Part shown: piece by piece, positions 26,705 to 33,998 of the stretch
Position numbering within the stretch: position 1 is the stretch's first letter
How the letters are laid out: every line of letters starts with the position of its first letter
NCBI RefSeq assembly: GCF_000381745.1
Contig: NZ_KB906972.1
Coordinates: 1 to 64,000 of the forward strand
From: Psychromonas ossibalaenae ATCC BAA-1528
GTDB lineage: Bacteria > Pseudomonadota > Gammaproteobacteria > Enterobacterales > Psychromonadaceae
Direction of reading: 5' to 3'
Length of the DNA: 64,000 bases
Program-made: the position numbers and the translations under genes
Notes under the pieces: generated by a model
Databases searched by the model: none
Seen by the model: only the letters and a program-made list of their open reading frames with translations
What the model was told of the DNA's origin: nothing

Positions 26705-28423
26705 ATGTACCAGGAATTTTTTTCATTACAAACACCCCCTTTTTTGCTCTCTCCAGACCCATTTTTTTTGTTTTTGAGTGAGCGCCACAAAGAAGCGCTT
26801 GCACATTTAAGGCATGGGTTAGAAGGCAGGGGCGGGCTAGTTCTGCTTACGGGAGAGGTAGGTACCGGAAAAACAACAGTCTGCCGCTCGCTATTGCAGG
26901 ATCATGCAGAAAATATAGATATTGCTTTTATTTTAAACCCGGCATTAACTGAAGTTGAGTTAATAGAATCTGTCTGTGATCAGTTTAAAATTGCCTATGA
27001 TTCTAACAATATCTGTTTGAAAACATTGTTAGAGCTACTAACAGCATGGCTGCTCGAGAATCATCAGCAGGGGCATCGAGCTATTATTTTAATTGATGAA
27101 GCGCAGCATTTGAGTTTTCTTGATTTACAGCTGTTATCTGTATTAGCAAATATTGAAGCAGATAATAAAAAGGTATTACAGGTCATTTTGATTGGTCAGA
27201 CTGAACTGCAGCAGCTGCTGAAACGGAGTGAATTTAGCCAGTTAGCACAACAGATTACTGCTCGTTATCATCTATTAGCTTTGACCCGCCAAGAAAGCGA
27301 GGACTATATTCGACACCGCTTAAATGTGGCTGGTGTATACGGCCCCGTTTTTGATAAGCAGGCTTTGTCACTTGTTTTTGAAGTCAGCGGGGGGATCCCG
27401 CGAATAATTAACCTGCTGTGTGATCGCAGTCTGCTATGTGCATATGTACAAAACTGCTCAGCAGTAACCGCGGCTCTGGTAAAAAAAGCGGGATTTGAGA
27501 CTGAATTATTAATTAAGCAGCCTTTTCTTCTTCCTTCTCTTAAATATGTGCCTACGGTCATTATATTAGGTTGTATATGTCTATTGACGGTAATGCTGGC
27601 CCCAAAAGTTTTTGCCCGCTTCGAAGCCGCTGCAGTAAAGACTGAATCAAGCCCTGTACCTGCACCTGAGCATATCGAAAATTTTGAAAAAAGTACGAGC
27701 AGTGAAATCTTGTCCTTGAGGCGATTGAATGCTGCACAGCTGGTTTATATCATGAATTACTTTAGCGTAGAGACTGCCGCGACTGCTGATAAAGCAGAAT
27801 TCTATACTCTCCAGCCGGAAATTGAGATCAATAAAACAGAGTTACTTAGTGTGCCGCCGCTAGTTGAGGGAAATACAGCTGAGCCGTTTAGTGCCAAGTC
27901 GACAGCTGTCATAAATAACAGTGAGCCGGCAGATATCCCGCCGCCAGTAATAAATAAAACGAAAGCCCCGCCGGTATCAAAGCAGGTTAATGCTGTGGAA
28001 GCCATTAAAACAGTAGACAGTGAAATAAAACTGCGGCCTGAACCGAGCCTAGAACAGAAGACACAAGATATTGTTCAGCTGCAGAAACCAGCTGAAAACC
28101 AATCAGTAGAGCAGATGTTTACGCCAAGTGAGCAGTTGTTGGCTGTATCCCCTGCAGCATATACTGTGCAGTTGTCTGGTTTTGCCTCTCCAGTTGTTCT
28201 GCGTCGTTTTTTTGTACAGCATAACCTGCCTCGGCAGGACATTTATATTTATCAGACACTGCGCAATAATAAACCCTGGTATGTTGTTATTTCCGGTCAG
28301 TATCATGGTTTTAAAGTAGCTAAAGAGGCTGCTGAGCACTTACCGGGATCGCTGTTTGGTATGCCTTTCTGGATAAAAACATACCGGGATGTTCACAAGC
28401 AGGTGCATTTAAATGAACAATAA
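26705..28423 (+). CDS. ExeA/GspA-like AAA ATPase with C-terminal DamX-type SPOR domain
   Basis: Residues 1-270 are very close to the ExeA product of the next gene: MYQEFFSL, SPDP.FLFLSERHKEALAHL, Walker A GEVGTGKTT, Walker B ILIDEAQHLS, QVILIGQTELQQ and the GIPRIINLLCDR sensor segment are shared. A transmembrane helix follows (about 280-300) and then a Glu/Pro-rich periplasmic linker (about 300-470). The last ~90 residues are not the peptidoglycan-binding module of ExeA but a SPOR domain (YTVQLSGFASP...KPWYVVISGQY...LPGSL) nearly colinear with the end of DamX at 16686-18404. Binding of denuded septal glycan is inferred from SPOR biology. No clear ribosome-binding site precedes the ATG. Confidence 0.85.
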   Translation: MYQEFFSLQTPPFLLSPDPFFLFLSERHKEALAHLRHGLEGRGGLVLLTGEVGTGKTTVCRSLLQDHAENIDIAFILNPALTEVELIESVCDQFKIAYDSNNICLKTLLELLTAWLLENHQQGHRAIILIDEAQHLSFLDLQLLSVLANIEADNKKVLQVILIGQTELQQLLKRSEFSQLAQQITARYHLLALTRQESEDYIRHRLNVAGVYGPVFDKQALSLVFEVSGGIPRIINLLCDRSLLCAYVQNCSAVTAALVKKAGFETELLIKQPFLLPSLKYVPTVIILGCICLLTVMLAPKVFARFEAAAVKTESSPVPAPEHIENFEKSTSSEILSLRRLNAAQLVYIMNYFSVETAATADKAEFYTLQPEIEINKTELLSVPPLVEGNTAEPFSAKSTAVINNSEPADIPPPVINKTKAPPVSKQVNAVEAIKTVDSEIKLRPEPSLEQKTQDIVQLQKPAENQSVEQMFTPSEQLLAVSPAAYTVQLSGFASPVVLRRFFVQHNLPRQDIYIYQTLRNNKPWYVVISGQYHGFKVAKEAAEHLPGSLFGMPFWIKTYRDVHKQVHLNEQ

Positions 28424-28449
28424 GATAATAACAACAGCTTTGATTAGTT

Positions 28450-28485
28450 AAGGAAGGGAGTTCCTTCTTGAGCTATCTCCCTTCC
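28450..28485 (+). promoter_or_regulatory. Possible alternative-hairpin leader before exeA
   Basis: GGAAGGGAG (28452-28460) can pair with CTCCCTTCC (28477-28485), or AAGGAA can instead pair with TTCCTT (28461-28466). The two folds share bases and exclude each other. No U-tract follows. It lies between the SPOR-type ATPase gene and exeA. A regulatory role is inference only. Confidence 0.35.
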
Positions 28486-28622
28486 CTGGTTGATTATTGA
28501 CTGAATAAATTGCTCTTGAACTGTATTGTCGACTAAAATAGCTGCATTGTTTTCCTGCGCTATTAGTGTCAGGGGCTGACAGGCAGTTAATTTCGTTGCC
28601 GCTATTTTCTTTAGGCTTTGTA

Positions 28623-30251
28623 ATGTATCAAGAATTTTTCTCTTTAAAAGAACAACCCTTTTCGATTTCTCCAGATCCTGATTTTCTGTTTTTAAGCGAA
28701 CGTCACAAAGAAGCGCTTGCACATTTACAGTACGGCCTGCAGGGTAATGGTGGTTTTGTATTATTAACCGGTGAAGTTGGAACCGGCAAAACAACTGTAT
28801 GCCGTTCTTTACTGCAGAACCTGTCTATAGATACGGATATTGCATTTATTCTTAATCCGGCATTAACTGAAATAGAGTTATTAGCGACGGTTTGTGATGA
28901 ATTTAAGATTGAATACGACCAAGACAAAATCAGCTTAAAACTGCTATTTGATGCACTAACCGTCTGGATGATGAATAATCATCTGCAGGGACGAAGTGCC
29001 ATTGTATTAATCGATGAAGCACAGCATTTAAGCTTTTCTGTATTAGAGCAGCTGCGTTTATTAACTAATATCGAATCTAATAATAAAAAACCCCTGCAGG
29101 TTATTTTAATCGGCCAGACTGAACTGCAGCAGAAGTTAAAACAAACAGAACTTCGTCAGCTTGCACAGCGAATTACTGCTCGTTATCACCTGCTGCCTTT
29201 AAGCCGTCAGGAAAGTGAGTATTATATTCTGCACCGCCTCAATGTCGCAGGTGCGTGTTTCCCTATTTTTGAGCGTAATGCTTTGAAGCACATCTATAAA
29301 GCTAGCCAGGGCATTCCGCGTTTAATTAACCTGCTCTGTGACCGCTGCTTATTATGTGCCTATACGCAGAACGTGCCGAAAGTAACCGTAGCTGTGGTGA
29401 AGAAAGCCGGTGTTGAAATGGAATTAAGCGAAAATAACGGCTCTTTTATCATCAATAACTGGCGAATAACCACGCTGATTGTTTTATGTATGTTAACTGG
29501 AATACAGGCACCACAAATACTTGCTCGTTTTAACGATGCACAGCCAGGAGCCGCAGTACTGCAGGAAGTTCCGCAGTTAGAAGAGGTAAAGCAGGTGAGT
29601 GAACCGGTAATTCAGGCGCCGTCCGTTGAAGAGGCGCCGCAGTGGTTTGATGCTTATCCTGATTTACAATTATCCAACGCATCTTTTGATAATGCGCTGC
29701 TGAATTTATATGCGGTGTGGGGGTATCAGGCTGATATTGACAATGTGGACTGCGGGCAGGGTGAAGGGGCGTTGTTGTCCTGTTACTCGATAAACAGTAG
29801 TTTAAAAAAACTAAAAAAATTAAATTATCCCAGTATCATTAAGTTAGAAAACAATGCTCAGGATAGCTTGTATGCAGTTCTTTATAAAGTCAGTGATAAA
29901 TATCAGCTTTTGATTGACGGGCAGGTGATAAGGGTTTCTGAAACCTGGTTTAATCAATATTGGACAGGTAATTTAACTATTCTATGGCAGGCTCCGTTTG
30001 CAGAGCAGAAAGTACTTAAATTTGGTCAGCAGAATGAGCAGGTGGCCTGGTTAGTAACACAACTTAATAAGGTGCAGGGACTGGCTAGAGAGGATAAAGA
30101 TCGTTTTGATTTACAACTACTGCAGCAGGTCAGCGCTTTTCAAAGAGCGCAGGGGTTATCAGATGATGGTCTCGTTGGTTTTCGGACTATGATGCCGTTG
30201 ATGCAGTTAGCTAACCCTGAGCTGCCTCGTTTGATGGAGAGCAGTAACTAA
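28623..30251 (+). CDS. exeA: Type II secretion-associated ATPase ExeA (GspA)
   Basis: ExeA with ExeB helps the secretin ExeD/GspD assemble through the peptidoglycan layer. The 542-aa protein has an AAA ATPase domain (about 1-270, Walker A GEVGTGKTT, Walker B VLIDEAQHLS), a membrane helix (about 285-305) and a periplasmic half. That half has a cysteine-peptidase-like fold region (about 340-450, DCGQGEGALLSC) and a C-terminal PG_binding_1 domain (about 460-535). The ATG at 28623 aligns with the start of the paralog upstream; the frame is open 19 codons further, but that extension is unsupported. The stop overlaps exeB by 1 bp. Confidence 0.9.
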   Translation: MYQEFFSLKEQPFSISPDPDFLFLSERHKEALAHLQYGLQGNGGFVLLTGEVGTGKTTVCRSLLQNLSIDTDIAFILNPALTEIELLATVCDEFKIEYDQDKISLKLLFDALTVWMMNNHLQGRSAIVLIDEAQHLSFSVLEQLRLLTNIESNNKKPLQVILIGQTELQQKLKQTELRQLAQRITARYHLLPLSRQESEYYILHRLNVAGACFPIFERNALKHIYKASQGIPRLINLLCDRCLLCAYTQNVPKVTVAVVKKAGVEMELSENNGSFIINNWRITTLIVLCMLTGIQAPQILARFNDAQPGAAVLQEVPQLEEVKQVSEPVIQAPSVEEAPQWFDAYPDLQLSNASFDNALLNLYAVWGYQADIDNVDCGQGEGALLSCYSINSSLKKLKKLNYPSIIKLENNAQDSLYAVLYKVSDKYQLLIDGQVIRVSETWFNQYWTGNLTILWQAPFAEQKVLKFGQQNEQVAWLVTQLNKVQGLAREDKDRFDLQLLQQVSAFQRAQGLSDDGLVGFRTMMPLMQLANPELPRLMESSN

Positions 30252-31069
30252 TGTCGACAATTTTACAAGCATTACAGAAACAGCAGGCGAGTCAGAATAC
30301 TCAAATTCACGATAACATGCTCTTAGAAAACGATAATTTAAAATGGAAAGCCGCATTATTAACGGCATTGTTAGTCATTATCTGCTTATTAGGCGTATTG
30401 ATTTACATGCAGTTTCATCCGTTTAGCGGGGTAAACAGCCAGCAGCCTGTTATTGTTCAAAATAACAGCGTGCAGAAAACAGAGAAAGTAACTGCTGAGC
30501 AGCCTGTCAGCAGAAGTGAAAAACCAGCTGTCGGGACGGTTGAAAAATTAACTTTTGTTACAAAACCGCTGCCTGAGGTCAAAGTGCAGGAGCCTGAGCA
30601 AATCCTAGTGTCGGCACTGCCGAAATCAAAAAAACAAGTAACAGCGGAACAGAAAAACAGTAGTAATGTAGCGCCGGCAGAACCTGGGTCTGAAAAAATA
30701 CCGCAGGAACTGGATTACAGTGAGGTATCCGATGATTTACAGAAGCGTTTTAAACTGGCCGTATTAGAGAGCCAAGCCGCTGCTAAGAGTCCTGCAATTG
30801 AGGAAGAGGAAACAGGAGACGGGAGTGATATCAATCAGATGGGTTATGCATTTCAGGAGAAAGTTCCAGCCATGAGCTATGACTTCCATGTGTACTCTAC
30901 GATTGTTGAAGATCGCTGGATCCGCATTAATGGTGAAGATTTACGTGAAGGGCAGTTTGACGCCGCCGGGAAAATTAAACTTATTGAAATCCAGCCGCAG
31001 CGCAGTATATTCCGTATAGGAAGACAGAGCTTCAGCCTTGAGTCATTGACGGACTGGAAAGGTTATTAG
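30251..31069 (+). CDS. exeB: Type II secretion assembly protein ExeB (GspB)
   Basis: The 272-aa protein starts MSTILQALQKQQ, the cytoplasmic tail typical of GspB. One transmembrane helix follows (about 32-52), then a long Pro/Glu/Lys-rich periplasmic linker and a C-terminal GspB domain (about 205-272, YDFHVYSTIVEDRWIRING...IEIQPQRSIFRI). GspB partners GspA in secretin insertion. It is coupled to exeA by a TAATG-type overlap. The core gsp genes are not in the window. A perfect hairpin follows its stop. Confidence 0.9.
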   Translation: MSTILQALQKQQASQNTQIHDNMLLENDNLKWKAALLTALLVIICLLGVLIYMQFHPFSGVNSQQPVIVQNNSVQKTEKVTAEQPVSRSEKPAVGTVEKLTFVTKPLPEVKVQEPEQILVSALPKSKKQVTAEQKNSSNVAPAEPGSEKIPQELDYSEVSDDLQKRFKLAVLESQAAAKSPAIEEEETGDGSDINQMGYAFQEKVPAMSYDFHVYSTIVEDRWIRINGEDLREGQFDAAGKIKLIEIQPQRSIFRIGRQSFSLESLTDWKGY

Positions 31070-31077
31070 CTTATTAA

Positions 31078-31108
31078 GTCAAACGCACTGCTGTGTGCGT
31101 TTGACTTT
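31078..31108. terminator. Terminator between convergent exeB and ygiM
   Basis: GTCAAACGCAC (31078-31088), loop TGCTGT and GTGCGTTTGAC (31095-31105) form a perfect 11-bp stem, followed by only a short TTTAA. It lies between two stop codons, so it is likely shared. Confidence 0.75.
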
Positions 31109-31120
31109 AAGGCCCTAATT

Positions 31121-31729
31121 TTACCAGTTATTCTGACGCTTTTTACGACGAGGTATAAAAGGAATAAGTAAACCAAGTAATAAGCCAAATAACAGTACAC
31201 CGCCGCCGTTCAGCAGCCATTCCATTTTTACTCGTTCATCTTTAGTATCCTGGAGCAGGTCCAGCTCTAAGTTGCGCGCTTTTAGCTCGTCAATTGTCTT
31301 TTGAAGCACAATTTTTTCACTCTCCAGTGCTGTGATTAAGCCTTCTTTGTCTGAAATTGATTGTATTTTGTCAGCGAGAGTTTTGTCATTTTCTGCTGCA
31401 ATACTGCTTAATTTAGCTTGTGCTTGTTTAAGTTCTTTCTGTACAGCCGGCAGCATCGTTTTGGCAGGTAATGACTTTTGTAATTCTTTATTATTAACCC
31501 AGCCGGTTTTTCCGGCTTGCGTTTTTACCTGCATAAATTTAGTGCTGTCATCGTATTTTAAAGTCGTAACAGATGCGCCGACTTTGATAGTACCGATAAT
31601 ACGGTAATCTAAGCTTGGCCCTGAATGCAGGTAAATAAATACATCGTCGCTGACATAACGTGTTGCTGCCGATACATTCAAAGAAAGCGTTAGAGAAAGC
31701 AGTGTTATCGCAAATTTTATTATTTTCAA
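31121..31729 (-). CDS. ygiM: YgiM-like SH3-domain membrane-anchored protein
   Basis: The 202-aa protein has a Sec signal (cleavage likely after NVSA, residue 21) and a bacterial SH3 domain (about 24-85, VFIYLHSGPSLDYRIIGTIKVG and KTGWVNNKEL). A coiled coil follows (about 95-165), then a C-terminal transmembrane helix (about 172-193) with a basic tail. This is the SH3-plus-anchor architecture of E. coli YgiM (HtrG). Its function is unknown. The start is a TTG with AGGA eight bases upstream; no ATG fits. It lies between the cca and ygiF/glnE blocks, as in E. coli. Confidence 0.88.
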   Translation of the reverse strand: MKIIKFAITLLSLTLSLNVSAATRYVSDDVFIYLHSGPSLDYRIIGTIKVGASVTTLKYDDSTKFMQVKTQAGKTGWVNNKELQKSLPAKTMLPAVQKELKQAQAKLSSIAAENDKTLADKIQSISDKEGLITALESEKIVLQKTIDELKARNLELDLLQDTKDERVKMEWLLNGGGVLLFGLLLGLLIPFIPRRKKRQNNW

Positions 31730-31805
31730 GGAAAAAATCCTGTTAGCTGGAGTGAATGAAGGTTTATTCTAAAAGTAATTTCCGGCAAGGAAAAGCATTT
31801 GATAC

Positions 31806-31833
31806 AAAAAAGAGAGCCGAAGCTCTCTTTTTC
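31806..31833 (-). terminator. Intrinsic terminator after pit
   Basis: On the minus strand AAAAAGAGAGC, a TTCG tetraloop and GCTCTCTTTTTT form a stable stem with a U-tract, about 25 bp after the pit stop at 31856. Confidence 0.9.
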
Positions 31834-31855
31834 TATTATCAGGGTAGACTTCCGC

Positions 31856-33121
31856 TTAGCTGAAAACTGCTTTTAAAATATAGAAGAATACAATAGACAG
31901 GCAGGCGCCGATCGGTAGTGTTACTACCCATGAAATAACGATATTACGGACAACTCCAAGGTTAAGAGCTGCGATTCCTCGTGCCATACCGACACCTAAT
32001 ACCGCACCAACAAGAGTTTGTGTTGTTGAAATAGGTAAACCGGTGCCCGATGCAATTACCACCGTTGATGCAGCTGCCAGCTCAGCGGCAAAACCACGGC
32101 TCGGTGTTAAATGAGTAATACCAGTCCCTATGGTTGCCATTACACGTTTACCGAAAATAGCTAGACCGAGTACGATACCAACGGCACCAAGTGGTAAAAT
32201 CCACCATGCCAGAGTTGCTTTGGCGGCAATTTCTCCATTGCTTTCAACGATACTAACAACAGCTGCCAGCGGACCTATTGCATTGGCTACATCGTTTGAA
32301 CCATGTGCAAATGCCATTGCACAGGCTGTTACTATCATTAATATCGCAAAGATCTTTTCAACATTGGCAAAGTGCATATCTTTGTCAGCTTTAGGATCGA
32401 TTTTAACACGGTTAATGAATACCTTACCGATAACGGCAACAGCTATACCGATAAGTGCTGCTAGCATAAATGCCTGACCGGTAGAGAAGTGCAGCCCAAC
32501 GTGTTTTAAACCTTTGGTAATGGTCACTAAAGAGAGCATAAAACCAGCTAAAAACATGTAGCCTGGAACATAGCGTTTAGCGTTATTGATCGGATCGCTG
32601 GTATCAAAGATTAACTTCTGCGAGCTCATGAAGATCATATAGGCAATAATACCGGATATCAGCGGGGTAACAATCCAGCTGCCGACAATGCCGCCGACCT
32701 GACTCCAGGTAACACTGTCAACACCAACGCCGACAGCGGAGAAACCAACAATAGCACCAACAATTGAATGCGTTGTTGATACCGGCCAGCCGAAATATGA
32801 AGCAATAATTAACCAGCAGCCGGCTGCCAGTAGCGCCGCCGTCATGCCAAATGCTAATAATTCCGGTTGGTCAACATAAAAACTGGCGTCGATAATACCT
32901 TTACGTATAGTAGAGGTTACTTCTCCACCCGCTAAATATGCACCGGCAAATTCGAAAATCATTGCAATAATGATCGCCTGTTTAATAGTTAAGGCTTTTG
33001 AACCTACAGAGGTACCCATTGCATTGGCAACATCATTTGCACCAATGCCCCAGGCCATAAGAAAACCCACTGCCGCTGCAAATATTACCAGCGTGCTGCC
33101 ATATGTAGTTAAAATATCCAT
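31856..33121 (-). CDS. pit: Low-affinity inorganic phosphate transporter (Pit family)
   Basis: Pit carriers import metal-phosphate with protons or sodium. The 421-aa membrane protein has the duplicated PHO4 signature: GANDVANAMGTSVG near residue 27, and HGSNDVANAIGPLAAVV near 275. STTHSIVGAIVG and STTQTLVGAVLG are the second repeated motif. About ten hydrophobic helices are visible. It lies 18 bp after a DUF47 gene on the same strand, the usual Pit accessory pairing. AGGA precedes the start. Confidence 0.95.
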   Translation of the reverse strand: MDILTTYGSTLVIFAAAVGFLMAWGIGANDVANAMGTSVGSKALTIKQAIIIAMIFEFAGAYLAGGEVTSTIRKGIIDASFYVDQPELLAFGMTAALLAAGCWLIIASYFGWPVSTTHSIVGAIVGFSAVGVGVDSVTWSQVGGIVGSWIVTPLISGIIAYMIFMSSQKLIFDTSDPINNAKRYVPGYMFLAGFMLSLVTITKGLKHVGLHFSTGQAFMLAALIGIAVAVIGKVFINRVKIDPKADKDMHFANVEKIFAILMIVTACAMAFAHGSNDVANAIGPLAAVVSIVESNGEIAAKATLAWWILPLGAVGIVLGLAIFGKRVMATIGTGITHLTPSRGFAAELAAASTVVIASGTGLPISTTQTLVGAVLGVGMARGIAALNLGVVRNIVISWVVTLPIGACLSIVFFYILKAVFS

Positions 33122-33139
33122 GATAAATCCTAATGAACG

Positions 33140-33820
33140 TTACGAGCGAGCAAGAATAAGTTCAAGCTGTGTGCCGATTAATTCTGAGTGATCGGCAAGG
33201 CCGCCCACCCATTCTAAAATTTGGTAAAGGAACATTACATCCACAGGATTGTAATGCTGTTCTACGGCTAACAGGCCGCGGCGTAGTTTGATCTGCAATG
33301 AATCAGTATCATCTTCAATCATTTCAAGTTCTGATATCATTTTAGTCACGACATCAACTTCGCGACCTTTAAAGCCTGTTTCTAATAATTCATCAAGCTC
33401 ATTGATTGCTTTTCTGGCTTGTTGAACAGCATCTAAACAGCGCTGCAGATAAGTCATAAAGTCACCGGATATTTCACTCGGCAGCTGCAGCTGTCGACCG
33501 AAAACACGGCCTGCAATATCTTTAGCTGCATTGGCGATTTTATCCTGACGATTTACAAGTTCGAGTAAATCACCACGCGCGATAGGCATAAACAGCCCCT
33601 TCGGCAGCGTTAAACGTAATTCACGCTTTAGTTCATCAGCTTGCTTTTCAAGTTTTGATATCTTTTTTCTTACTTTGTCTGCTTCTGCCCAGTTCTGGTC
33701 ATGACTAGCTTTAAAAAAAGGTACTAATAATTCACTGCAGGCAGCAACTTTGTCAATATGCGCCTGAATGGGTTTAATTGGAGACTTTGCAAAGACTCCA
33801 AATATTGAGTTAACTGGCAT
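33140..33820 (-). CDS. DUF47 (PhoU-like) Pit accessory protein
   Basis: The 226-aa, helix-rich soluble protein matches the TIGR00153/DUF47 family: it begins with a FGVFAKSPIKPIQAHIDKV region and has the E..AD..K..LR..LPKG.F.PI.R.D segment in the middle and R.GL...E....PVDVMFLYQI near the end. These proteins are distant PhoU relatives almost always encoded with a Pit transporter, and they probably modulate it. It is the first gene of the two-gene operon; AGGATG precedes the ATG. Confidence 0.9.
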   Translation of the reverse strand: MPVNSIFGVFAKSPIKPIQAHIDKVAACSELLVPFFKASHDQNWAEADKVRKKISKLEKQADELKRELRLTLPKGLFMPIARGDLLELVNRQDKIANAAKDIAGRVFGRQLQLPSEISGDFMTYLQRCLDAVQQARKAINELDELLETGFKGREVDVVTKMISELEMIEDDTDSLQIKLRRGLLAVEQHYNPVDVMFLYQILEWVGGLADHSELIGTQLELILARS

Positions 33821-33857
33821 GATTCATCCTATTTTTGAGGTTTGATACCGTATAAAT

Positions 33858-33960
33858 GATCAAAATGAACAACAAATATGCGGCGCATGTTATCTTTCTT
33901 TTGCACACAATTGAACATGAATTTAGTATAATTCATAAATTATTACGATCTAAATTGATC
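33858..33960. promoter_or_regulatory. Three GATC (Dam) sites in the divergent pit/ygiF promoter region
   Basis: GATC occurs at 33858-33861, 33947-33950 and 33957-33960. The last two start 10 bp apart, one DNA turn, about 40-50 bp before the ygiF start. Dam is encoded in this window. Whether methylation matters here is speculative. Confidence 0.35.
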
Positions 33961-33998
33961 GCAGCATCCACTTTGTATAGGTTTTTGGTAAATAAAAT

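Noticed and set aside
16686-28423. damX and the ExeA-like gene have exactly the same length (1719 bp)
   Set aside because: The ATPase halves differ clearly, so equal length is coincidence; only the SPOR ends are closely related.
28444-28794. Minus-strand open frame opposite the start of exeA
   Set aside because: It overlaps exeA and its leader, has no ribosome-binding site or recognised domain, and mirrors the codon pattern of the real gene.
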